DNA of 64,000 bases. Source: Acidilutibacter cellobiosedens. GTDB lineage: Bacteria; Bacillota; Clostridia; Tissierellales; Acidilutibacteraceae. Position 1 is the first letter of the stretch. Each line of letters begins with the position of its first letter. Positions 24,387 through 31,752 of the stretch are shown piece by piece. The DNA is taken from the NCBI RefSeq assembly GCF_004103715.1, contig NZ_CP035282.1, forward strand, positions 3,310,501-3,374,500, written 5' to 3'. A program made the translations under genes and the position numbers. A model generated the notes under the pieces. That model was not told where the DNA came from and searched no databases. It was given only the letters and a program-made list of their open reading frames with translations.

Positions 24387-25889
24387 ATGCATGGAGGAAA
24401 TAGAAAAGGTGCTGGTAGAAAGAGCAGTATAAATAAAAAACAACCTGTAACGATTTACTTAAATAGCCAAGATAAAAAGTTCATTGAAGATGCACCATTG
24501 CCTGACTGCACTAGTTTTTCTGAGAAATGTAGAAAGCTACTTGAAATGGGTGTAGATAAATTAGAGTCAGAGCTTAATCAAGAAACAAATGAAGTAACTT
24601 ATATTGATTTATTCAGTGGACTAGGTGGAATAAGAATAGGCTTTGAACAAGCACTTAATGAATTTGGATTAAAAGGTAAGTGTGTATTTTCATCTGATAT
24701 AAAGCCCTCTGCAATTAAAGCATATGAATTTAATTTTGGAGAAAATCCAGAATGCGATGTAACAAAAATTAATCCTACCAATCTACCCAATTTTGATTTC
24801 TTATTAGCAGGTTTTCCTTGTCAGGCATTTTCACAAGCAGGGCTAGGATTAGGATTTCAAGATACGAGAGGGACACTTTTTTTTGATATCACTAAAATTT
24901 TATTAGCAAAAAGGCCAATTGGGTTTGTATTAGAGAATGTAGAAGGACTTGTACACCATGATCAAGGAAGAACTTTTAAGATAATACGTAAGACACTAGA
25001 AGACATGGGTTACTTTATACAAGCTAAAGTATTAAATGGAAAAGATTTTGGATTAGCACAGTCTAGAAATAGAATTTATATTATTGGACTTAAAGATATG
25101 CAAGTACAAGAATTGGTAGGGTTTAATAAGAAGACATCTGTGCTAGGGGATATTATAGATGAATCTACACCACCTATACAAACAGAATTTACTGAAAAGC
25201 TACTTTCCCATTACAAAATAGATGAATTATATGGGAAAGCTATAAAAGACAAACGTGGTGGTAGCAATAATATCCATAGTTGGGATATTGGATTAAAAGG
25301 TGAGGTAAGTAAAGAGCAAAAAGATCTTTTAGAATTGTTATTAAGACAGAGAAGAAATAAGAAGTGGGCAGACATAATAGGTATAAAATGGATGGATGGA
25401 ATGCCTTTAACAGCAGAAATGATATCTTCATTTTATCCACATCCTAAGCTGCAAACCTTATTAGATGATTTAGTTACTAAGGGATATCTTGCTTATGAAC
25501 ATCCCAAGCAATTAATTAATAATAGAAGAGTAATAGATACTTCACTAGAGAAAGGATATAATATCATTACTGGAAAGCTTTCATTTGAATTTACCAAGAT
25601 ACTTTGCCCCAACAGTGTAACACCTACAATAGTTGCAACAGATGTTCATAAGCTAGCAGTACCAGTTAATGGAGGAATTCGAACCCTAACTATTAATGAA
25701 GGTCTAAAATTGTTTGGTTTTCCAGATAATTACCAGCTTGACTTTATGAAAGAAAGTGATGCATTCGATTTACTTGGTAATACAGTTTGTGTTCCAGTTA
25801 TAAAAGCAGTGTCTGAAAAATTATTAGAATCATATTTAAAATCTACAAGTCGTATAGAGTATATGGAGAAAAAGAAAATGGTGCTATAG
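24387..25889 (+). CDS. DNA (cytosine-5) methyltransferase, NgoBV/NlaIV-type
   Basis: This 500-aa enzyme has the C5-methyltransferase motifs in order: DLFSGLGGIRIGFE (I), GFPCQAFSQAG (IV, catalytic Cys), LENVEG (VI), QSRNRIYIIG (VIII) and DLLGNTVCVPV (X). ATG 24387 is chosen because GGAGG lies 7 nt upstream. An N-terminal ~75-residue extension starts HGGNRKGAGRKS and looks like a DNA-binding or ribbon-helix-helix arm (VTIYLNSQDKKFI). It is convergent with the nuclease gene at 25911 and protects the host DNA from it. Confidence 0.92.
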   Translation: MHGGNRKGAGRKSSINKKQPVTIYLNSQDKKFIEDAPLPDCTSFSEKCRKLLEMGVDKLESELNQETNEVTYIDLFSGLGGIRIGFEQALNEFGLKGKCVFSSDIKPSAIKAYEFNFGENPECDVTKINPTNLPNFDFLLAGFPCQAFSQAGLGLGFQDTRGTLFFDITKILLAKRPIGFVLENVEGLVHHDQGRTFKIIRKTLEDMGYFIQAKVLNGKDFGLAQSRNRIYIIGLKDMQVQELVGFNKKTSVLGDIIDESTPPIQTEFTEKLLSHYKIDELYGKAIKDKRGGSNNIHSWDIGLKGEVSKEQKDLLELLLRQRRNKKWADIIGIKWMDGMPLTAEMISSFYPHPKLQTLLDDLVTKGYLAYEHPKQLINNRRVIDTSLEKGYNIITGKLSFEFTKILCPNSVTPTIVATDVHKLAVPVNGGIRTLTINEGLKLFGFPDNYQLDFMKESDAFDLLGNTVCVPVIKAVSEKLLESYLKSTSRIEYMEKKKMVL

Positions 25890-25912
25890 TTAAAAGCACC
25901 ATTTCCTTTTTT
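25876..25912. terminator. Bidirectional terminator between M and R genes
   Basis: AAATGGTGCT (25876-25885) and AGCACCATTT (25895-25904) form a perfect 10-bp stem with a 9-nt loop, followed by CCTTTTTT on the plus strand and a T-rich tract on the minus strand. The methyltransferase stop codon lies inside the loop. Confidence 0.85.
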
Positions 25913-26567
25913 AATAAGAGAGTACTTTTTCGAGCCATTCATCTGCTGAAAAAGGTATAGTAGTATTTGGGAATATTTCAAAAGTCTTTTTAACGGCATG
26001 TATAAATTCATTTTTATTTTTAAAACTTTTGTCTTCATCACGTGCAAAGTTAAAAGGTCTCATTGCATACGGCTGTCCACGTTTTACTTGCAAACCTATA
26101 GGATACTTTCTTGAAGGAGAAGTGATTTCCCAAATATACTTTAGATATACCTTTTTTACAATAAACCCTTGTGAAAATCCATCATCCATTGGCTGGTAAC
26201 CTAAAATAAAGTAATGAGCATCTAATTTCCCAGGACTTTCATATGTTGTAGCTAGAAAGCTTGAAAAGTTTGCTAGGTCAAAAGCAGGTGAATTATTATA
26301 GTTCCATGCTTTAACCTCAACATCATGACTAGTGTTTCCAAACATAGCTACAAAATCGGGGAAAGCTTGGGTATTGTCTCCTGGTCTTATATCAATTCCC
26401 AGATGCTGAAACCAATTAGGTAACCACTCCTGTAAGCAATTACCTATAACATCATTTCCAGAATATACATGAGTTTTGTTTGCAAAATTAATTGTTATTG
26501 TTCCATGTTGCCCCTCGAGTTTATCCTGAGTTATTGAAAATAATTCTTCTAAATTTTTGATTTTCAT
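25911..26567 (-). CDS. Type II restriction endonuclease, NgoBV/NlaIV-like
   Basis: This 218-aa protein matches my memory of the NgoBV restriction endonuclease family along its length: LEGQHGTITINF near the start, IGNCLQEWLPNW, FPDFVAMFGN then DVEVKAWN (the PD...ExK catalytic core, about 80-105), AFDLANFSSFL and WEITSPSR. NgoBV and NlaIV cut GGNNCC. The neighbouring 5mC methyltransferase and small HTH gene complete a standard R-M-C layout. GGNNCC specificity is inferred from the family. Confidence 0.8.
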   Translation of the reverse strand: MKIKNLEELFSITQDKLEGQHGTITINFANKTHVYSGNDVIGNCLQEWLPNWFQHLGIDIRPGDNTQAFPDFVAMFGNTSHDVEVKAWNYNNSPAFDLANFSSFLATTYESPGKLDAHYFILGYQPMDDGFSQGFIVKKVYLKYIWEITSPSRKYPIGLQVKRGQPYAMRPFNFARDEDKSFKNKNEFIHAVKKTFEIFPNTTIPFSADEWLEKVLSY

Positions 26568-26581
26568 AAAATCCTCCTATG

Positions 26582-26788
26582 TCATTCTTTTATCGTTTCC
26601 ATAATATCCTCTAGATTACAATCTAAAGTTTCACATATTTTTAGCAACACTGCTGTTGTTATATTATCGCCCCTACCAAGCTTAGCTATTGAAGCAGAGC
26701 TTATACCAGTGGCAATTTTTAAATCTTGTTTATTCATATTTTTATCAATTAACAATTTCCACAACTTGTTATAGCTAATTCGTAGCAT
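26582..26788 (-). CDS. Small Cro/CI-type regulator of the R-M system
   Basis: This 68-aa helix-turn-helix protein reads KLWKLLIDKNMNKQDLKIAT then GISSASIAKLGRG and ends CNLEDIMETI, typical of short Cro/CI-family regulators. It lies 14 bp upstream of the nuclease gene on the same strand, the position of restriction controller proteins that delay nuclease expression until methylation is complete. Its operator is not obvious by eye. Confidence 0.8.
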   Translation of the reverse strand: MLRISYNKLWKLLIDKNMNKQDLKIATGISSASIAKLGRGDNITTAVLLKICETLDCNLEDIMETIKE

Positions 26789-26818
26789 TTTGCCACCTCC
26801 GTTTTATCAATTGCTTCT

Positions 26819-28651
26819 TTAGTCACTATAAACATCATGTAAAAATCCATAACGGCTTTCTTTATATTTACTTTCGTACTTATTTTGAGTAAACTCTATT
26901 ACTTTAGCACCACTTATTTCATACTCTAAATCTGGTAAGTCCTTTGTGTTTTCTACAACTATCATTTGTCCCTCTGATTGATTATCTATAAAATATTGGA
27001 ATAGTGCTGTTCTCATACTAGTAGGAGCATTATCTTCAACCCCCTGATCCAAACCAAGTAAAGGTGTATCAACAACAAAAAGGCCAAGTTTATATAGGGC
27101 ATCTTCTTGTAGATATTTTCTAAAAGTTAGTCCTAAGACAGTATTAATAAAAGCCCAATAACCTTTACCATGGCTATCTTCTTTTGCATATCCATTTACC
27201 TCTAAATCAAAGGTCCCCATGTTAAAATGAGCAGTATTTAAATTCTCGTATTTGCAATCAGTTAAAATTGAATATGCTATTTCATCTATCCGAGAATTAA
27301 AATTTACTGGAAAATGTTCCTTTGGTTTAAACTTGGGTTTATTTGAATCTTGGTTATTCTCTTGCTTTTGTAACTCTGTAATCCACTCTTGTGATACATT
27401 ATGTAATACATCTGATTCTTGTTGAATTTGTATATAAGTGCGATACTGCTGTATCCCTTCTTTTAATTTATCTGCAAGTGGTGTAAGTTCTGAATTTATC
27501 CAATCTTCAATTTCTGTTCTTCGTTCTTCAATATTTTTAATTTTTTGTTCAGTATCATTTAAAATCGAAACAACATCATTTTCACTTTCAGATAAACCTT
27601 GTAATTGCTTTATGATGCGATTCAACTCAGCCCTTGAAGCTTCGATATAAGATTCTTTTTCTTTAGGCTGAAAGTTTCCATCACAAAAGGGACATTTTTT
27701 ATTTTTATCTAACGAGTGTATATGTTTTTCACCATCAACTATAAAAGTAAGTCTTTTTATATCAGCTGTATACTGGGTTTTAAGGGATTGAAAATGTGAA
27801 TATGTTACCTTAGTTTCTGATTCTTTCTCCTTGAAATCAAGTAGGGTGCTAAGCAAATCTTTACTTTCAGCTGTAGCAGCTACAATGGCTTCTTCAGTTT
27901 CTGTTAAATTATCAATTAATTTCTGCATTTCTAATTCAATATCAAAATTATCAAAAGAAAATAATACTTTTTGAAGTTCTTCTCTTTTTTTAGACATTTG
28001 AGTAATCCTACCATTTACAAATTGCCGAACAGCATCTCTTTTTGCTTTACTTATTTCGTCTTTATCTTGCTCCTCAGCATCTGGATAATCATTACCAGCA
28101 AGGAGGAAAAGTAATACTGCAAAAAAGTAAGGTTCTTGAGTAGGCGATGAGGGCAAAAGTACAGATTTTGGATTTTCAATATCTTGTTCCTTTAACCAGA
28201 AAAGTCGCATGATAGTATTCCATTTTAAACGTTGTCTAGTGAAATCTTGAGTGCTTATTATCATCGGTAGCTTATTAATTCCTATTAATTTAAGCCATAG
28301 CTCATTTAAAACAGGTCTTTTATTTCCACTCCCTTTATATTCAATATCATAATCTCCTGAATCTATTGAAGCTATATCTGATACTACATTAACTATATTT
28401 CTCCCTATTGATCGGGAAAGCTTTAAAGAACCATTAGGGGTTGTGATATCTAAGCTGACTCTATCGTATCCGGTTTGTTCTTTTTCAAAAGGTTTTCTTA
28501 TAACTCCCATAGCAAATTGGATGGATTTTAAAACACAAGTCTTGCCAGAATCAGAAACACCACAAATAATATTTAATCCTCTATTAAATGTTACTATGGC
28601 AGGAGTTTTTCCAGTACCAGTTGCTGTAACTTTAGATATATAAAATGACAT
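26819..28651 (-). CDS. ABC-three-component SMC-like ATPase
   Basis: This 610-aa Rad50/SMC-like ATPase has Walker A GVSDSGKT (about 30), a long coiled coil, a zinc-hook-like KKCPFCDG (about 320), then Walker B LGLFVVDTPLLGLD (about 522) and a terminal MIVVENT strand. It is the motor and sensor of an ABC-three-component (ABC-3C) defence system, as described by Aravind and colleagues for such gene triads. It begins 3 bp after the middle-component gene. What it senses is unknown; DNA structure is a guess from the Rad50-like design. Confidence 0.85.
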   Translation of the reverse strand: MSFYISKVTATGTGKTPAIVTFNRGLNIICGVSDSGKTCVLKSIQFAMGVIRKPFEKEQTGYDRVSLDITTPNGSLKLSRSIGRNIVNVVSDIASIDSGDYDIEYKGSGNKRPVLNELWLKLIGINKLPMIISTQDFTRQRLKWNTIMRLFWLKEQDIENPKSVLLPSSPTQEPYFFAVLLFLLAGNDYPDAEEQDKDEISKAKRDAVRQFVNGRITQMSKKREELQKVLFSFDNFDIELEMQKLIDNLTETEEAIVAATAESKDLLSTLLDFKEKESETKVTYSHFQSLKTQYTADIKRLTFIVDGEKHIHSLDKNKKCPFCDGNFQPKEKESYIEASRAELNRIIKQLQGLSESENDVVSILNDTEQKIKNIEERRTEIEDWINSELTPLADKLKEGIQQYRTYIQIQQESDVLHNVSQEWITELQKQENNQDSNKPKFKPKEHFPVNFNSRIDEIAYSILTDCKYENLNTAHFNMGTFDLEVNGYAKEDSHGKGYWAFINTVLGLTFRKYLQEDALYKLGLFVVDTPLLGLDQGVEDNAPTSMRTALFQYFIDNQSEGQMIVVENTKDLPDLEYEISGAKVIEFTQNKYESKYKESRYGFLHDVYSD

Positions 28652-28654
28652 TTG

Positions 28655-29116
28655 TTACTCCTCCTTCCGTAGTAATTTAGATGCCTCTTGGCTAATCAAA
28701 TTAAGAATTTCTTTTTCAGTTTTTGAATTTATATATTTAATGGCATTATCTACATTGGATTTATACTCTATAGCATAATCTGAAGTTAATTTATTACATA
28801 GTGATTGTCCTTTATCTGTAATAGAATAAAGAAATCCTTTCTTGGTGCATGATACTTTTACCATATCTTCTAGAACTAGTTCTTTTATTGCCTTTTGGCC
28901 TAATGCTCGCCTGATAGAAAATTCGGAGAAGCTAAATTCATTATTCCCATGAAGATTGTTGTCAGATAATCCAAACTCTTTAGAATAATTTGCAATAAAA
29001 TCAACTGTGACAAGATTATCTAAAGTAAATCTACTATTTTTACACACAGATAAAACTAATAATAGTCTTATTGATATTTCAAATGTGGTATTAAAAACTA
29101 TATCACTCATCTTCAT
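28655..29116 (-). CDS. ABC-3C middle component 2
   Basis: This 153-aa protein matches the ABC-3C middle component 2 pattern: FNTTFEISIRLLLVLSV, a LDNLVTVDFIANYS block, SFSEFSIRRALGQKAIKELV and FLYSITDKGQSLC, a winged-helix-like layout. It is thought to bridge the ATPase and the effector protein. It overlaps the effector gene by 14 bp and abuts the ATPase gene, showing a tight three-gene operon. Confidence 0.8.
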   Translation of the reverse strand: MKMSDIVFNTTFEISIRLLLVLSVCKNSRFTLDNLVTVDFIANYSKEFGLSDNNLHGNNEFSFSEFSIRRALGQKAIKELVLEDMVKVSCTKKGFLYSITDKGQSLCNKLTSDYAIEYKSNVDNAIKYINSKTEKEILNLISQEASKLLRKEE

Positions 29117-30104
29117 TTACCCAGCGAATGCTACCTTCATTTACTAATAAATGACAAGTTCCTTTCTTTTCTTTTGGCCCTACAAGGTTTTGCATGTTAC
29201 TAATAATAGAAGTCGTAGAACAATCTACAACTTTTTTCATCACAGCTAATAGACGTTTATACCCATCATCATAATCATCCCATAAAGTATCTTTTATATA
29301 GTCGTGGGTTTCAGATTTCCATTTCTTTGCATGTTCCTCTCCTTGGAAAATGGATTCTCTAATAAATCTATCTATACGAATAGCACTATAATAGTTGATT
29401 CTTTGGTCAGAGAAATTTCTTTTATATTTCATAGGCAGAGAGTCTAAATCAGCTTTTGATATTTCACCTTTTTTTATAGATTCAGCATAAGCAGCAAGTA
29501 GTTCACGAACATAGGCTTCTTCTTCAGGAGCAATATCTTTTGGTGGTTCAATTTCTTTTGGAATAAAAATTTCTGCATCACCAATATGTAATTTACCGTC
29601 TGATTCATCATAATAAATATTTTGACTAGGGAAGGATTTAAGTTTTTGAGTAGAACTAATATTACCTGAAAGCTTTTTACTAGAAGCTTCTCGACCTTCA
29701 TAAATATCATCTAAAATTTGTAAGAATAAATCAGCACATGCATACCCTAAGTTATCATCAGAGTTAAAATCTGGAATCATTGTTTTAATTTCATCTTCTA
29801 TAGCCATTTGATTATGCTCATTATATTCATTAATATAACTAGCAAATTTGTCTGTATTTTTACGACTAATGGCTTTATGTACTTTACTTGGATTTAAAGG
29901 GTTTGTACCATTAAATAGCCTGTCCAATGTATCTGGCTTTAACCCACCAAAAGGATTATATTTGTCACCATTAAATAATATTAATTCTTCATTAGTTTGT
30001 GGCTCCCTCATAATATTGTCGAAAAGTGACAGAAAGAACTCATGTGGTTTGTATGTGGTGTCACTGTGTTTAAACAATACATTAGCAAATTCACTAAAAA
30101 GCAT
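29103..30104 (-). CDS. ABC-3C effector with C-terminal ABC-3C domain
   Basis: The 333-aa protein starts at ATG 30104 behind GGAGGTGG. Its C-terminal ~110 residues (YYSAIRIDRFIRES, DDGYKRLLAVMKKVVDC, then KGTCHLLVNEGSIRWV) are the C-terminal domain that marks effector subunits of ABC-three-component systems. The N-terminal ~130 residues are a helical domain (FNGDKYNPFGGLKPDTLDRL, then a KVHKAISRKN block) that resembles the N-terminus of various accessory Firmicute proteins. I see no nuclease or membrane motif, so the toxic activity is unknown and may be new. Confidence 0.75.
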   Translation of the reverse strand: MLFSEFANVLFKHSDTTYKPHEFFLSLFDNIMREPQTNEELILFNGDKYNPFGGLKPDTLDRLFNGTNPLNPSKVHKAISRKNTDKFASYINEYNEHNQMAIEDEIKTMIPDFNSDDNLGYACADLFLQILDDIYEGREASSKKLSGNISSTQKLKSFPSQNIYYDESDGKLHIGDAEIFIPKEIEPPKDIAPEEEAYVRELLAAYAESIKKGEISKADLDSLPMKYKRNFSDQRINYYSAIRIDRFIRESIFQGEEHAKKWKSETHDYIKDTLWDDYDDGYKRLLAVMKKVVDCSTTSIISNMQNLVGPKEKKGTCHLLVNEGSIRWVNEDE

Positions 30105-30126
30105 TATCTGCCACCTCCAACTATAA

Positions 30127-30162
30127 TTCCGAATCATTCCGAACCCTTCCGAGTCCTTCCTT
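30127..30162. promoter_or_regulatory. Four 10-bp-phased TTCC repeats upstream of ABC-3C operon
   Basis: TTCCGA occurs at 30127, 30137 and 30147 and TTCCTT at 30157, spaced exactly 10 bp, one helical turn. They lie 23 bp upstream of the effector start codon. Phased repeats are typical of cooperative regulator binding, so this may be the operator that keeps the defence operon quiet. Confidence 0.5.
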
Positions 30163-30181
30163 AATGGAAGGATCTTTTTTT
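30154..30181 (+). terminator. Terminator-like hairpin left of prophage
   Basis: TCCTTCC (30154-30160) and GGAAGGA (30166-30172) flank a 5-nt loop and are followed by TCTTTTTTT on the plus strand. It overlaps the last TTCC repeat. Confidence 0.55.
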
Positions 30182-30347
30182 ATATAATTTTATTAAGAAT
30201 TAAGTGATATTAAAAAGGATTCAAGGATTAATAAAGTCCGTTTAAATTATATCACAAATATTCACGCAATACTAGAAACAAAAATTCACGAATGTAAATA
30301 TAAAAACAACATTTGATGAGATTTTCTTTAAAAAATAACAAATGCCT

Positions 30348-30368
30348 GATTTGCAATAAAGGCAAATC
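30348..30368 (+). promoter_or_regulatory. Inverted repeat in leader of first prophage gene
   Basis: GATTTGC and GCAAATC are perfect arms around 7 nt, 24 bp upstream of the first early gene. A plausible promoter (TTGATG, 17 bp, TAACAA) ends just before it, at about 30313-30341, so the repeat may be an operator or a leader hairpin. Two ATTCACG repeats lie further upstream near 30258 and 30285. Confidence 0.4.
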
Positions 30369-30391
30369 GTGGAAAAAAGGAGGAAACCACC

Positions 30392-30550
30392 ATGGAAGAA
30401 GTCAGAAATATTAATAAAAAACGTGTGGGTGATATAAGTCCTGACAAAAAAGTTTTTCAAATCTGCATAAAAGGTTGTCTAACTACAATCACTGCAAATC
30501 CAGATGGGACTTTAAACATCACCCATCAACATAAAAAAGATGTAGCTTAA
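30392..30550 (+). CDS. Small phage early protein, unknown
   Basis: A 52-aa frame follows AAAGGAGG at a good distance. It ends with FQICIKGCLTTITANPDGTL and NITHQHKK, a beta-rich pattern of small proteins at the start of phage early operons in Clostridia. I cannot assign a function. It is the first gene of the prophage and is followed by a strong terminator-like structure, so it may be expressed separately from the replication genes. Confidence 0.6.
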   Translation: MEEVRNINKKRVGDISPDKKVFQICIKGCLTTITANPDGTLNITHQHKKDVA

Positions 30551-30575
30551 AATTTAGTCACAACTTGATAACTGG

Positions 30576-30672
30576 AATCCGCCAGAACGCTAAGACGGCC
30601 GTGCGGGACACATTTATATGTGTTCCCCCATGCCGTCTTTTTGTTTTGAGGATTTCTTTCCTCTGGTGGATT
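30576..30672 (+). ncRNA. Triple-nested RNA hairpin in early leader
   Basis: Three concentric stems are visible. The outer is AATCCGCCAG (30576-30585) with CTGGTGGATT (30663-30672). The middle is AAGACGGC (30592-30599) with GCCGTCTT (30632-30639). The inner is GGGACACAT (30605-30613) with ATGTGTTCC (30618-30626). The middle stem is followed by a TTTGTTTTG tract and so could terminate transcription, while the outer stem could act as an antagonist or leader regulator. It sits between the 52-aa gene and the GTG of the next. Confidence 0.6.
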
Positions 30673-30701
30673 TCAAATTGAAAACCTAAGGAGGAAATAA
30701 A

Positions 30702-31340
30702 GTGAAAAACTATCAAAACATTTATTACAAAGAATACTATGCACAAAATGAAAAAGGCGAATATGTAAAGGTAGACAGAAAAGTTTGTTTTGCCCCTGCT
30801 GAACCGCCAACCAAAGAAAACCCTTATAAGCAACGCTGGTTCTATGATGAAGAAGCTGGGTATGCTGTAAGACTTATTAGAAATCAAACCAATGAAGACA
30901 TTCATCGTTTTAATAGCACTTCTTTAAAAAGAGAAGAAAGATATGAATATAGAAAATTCTCTTGTATATGGGAAAAAACCAAAAACTGTGACCAAAACTG
31001 TGAGCAATGTAATAGAAAAAACAAAAGTAGAACTGTTGAGCTGGATAAAACTTGGACAGGTAATGATGATGAAATGGAAAGTTCCTTCACCCCTATTGAT
31101 ACATCTCAAAATGTTTTAAAAAGTATAGAAGATAAAGAATTAATGGCAGCTCTCCTTGTAGCCTATGATGGCTTATCTTCTGAGGATAAATTACTTTTTA
31201 ATGCCCTTATTAATAAAGAGAAGAAAAAAGTAATAGCAGAAAATTTAAATATTACCGTTGATGGAGTTAGATACAGAGAACTTCAGCTTCGTAAAAAACT
31301 CCTTTCACATAAAGACTTAAAAGATGTTTTAGAAAAATAA
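30702..31340 (+). CDS. Sigma-like phage regulator
   Basis: This 212-aa protein starts at GTG behind AAGGAGG. The C-terminal ~80 residues resemble sigma-70 region 4: LVAYDGLSSEDKLLFNALIN, then KKKVIAENLNITVDGVRYRE. The middle has CDQNCEQCNRKNKSRTVELD, a Cys cluster that may bind metal. This gene type stands ahead of DUF2800/DUF2815/DNA polymerase in related prophages. A role in early transcription is inferred from the HTH. Confidence 0.65.
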   Translation: MKNYQNIYYKEYYAQNEKGEYVKVDRKVCFAPAEPPTKENPYKQRWFYDEEAGYAVRLIRNQTNEDIHRFNSTSLKREERYEYRKFSCIWEKTKNCDQNCEQCNRKNKSRTVELDKTWTGNDDEMESSFTPIDTSQNVLKSIEDKELMAALLVAYDGLSSEDKLLFNALINKEKKKVIAENLNITVDGVRYRELQLRKKLLSHKDLKDVLEK

Positions 31341-31356
31341 AAAGTTTTACTACGTA

Positions 31357-31395
31357 TTTTGCCCTTCAGTGTCCTTTAGATATTGAAGGGCAAAA
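31357..31395 (+). promoter_or_regulatory. Intergenic hairpin
   Basis: TTTTGCCCTTCA (31357-31368) and TGAAGGGCAAAA (31384-31395) form a perfect 12-bp stem, followed by AAATT and then the ribosome site of the next gene. Its upstream context (CTACG) and loop (GTCCTTTAG) recur at 35455-35485. It could attenuate transcription. Confidence 0.55.
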
Positions 31396-31419
31396 AAATT
31401 ATGAAAGGAGAAAATCTAT

Positions 31420-31752
31420 ATGAGTAAAATGAACGAACTATCTCAAACCGTAGATGAATTAAAAACTGCTGCTAATATGCTTTTATCTGTAGCTAACTCA
31501 CTTCTAGACTTATTCTCTGGAACTGGTGAAGTTTCAAATGCAACTATCGAACCAAAAAAGCAACCTGCAGTTAATAAAGAAAAACTTACTTTAGAAATGG
31601 TTAGGGCTGTTCTAGCAGAAAAATCTCGTAACGGTTATACGGATGAAATCAAAGCTTTATTAGAAAAACATGGTGCAAGCAAATTAAGTGAAATCGATCC
31701 TAAAAAGTATAAAAAACTACTAGAAGAAGTGAAGGTATTAGGAAATGAGTAA
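31420..31752 (+). CDS. Phage early protein, coiled-coil, unknown
   Basis: This 110-aa protein has an N-terminal amphipathic helix (MNELSQTVDELKTAANMLLS) and a C-terminal block (KLTLEMVRAVLAEKSRNGY, then KALLEKHGASKLSEID) of the kind seen in phage genes directly before DUF2800. Homologues carry misleading names such as DNA ligase; no enzymatic motif is present. Its stop overlaps the DUF2800 start by 8 bp. A scaffold or single-strand-annealing accessory role would fit the neighbourhood but is a guess. Confidence 0.6.
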   Translation: MSKMNELSQTVDELKTAANMLLSVANSLLDLFSGTGEVSNATIEPKKQPAVNKEKLTLEMVRAVLAEKSRNGYTDEIKALLEKHGASKLSEIDPKKYKKLLEEVKVLGNE

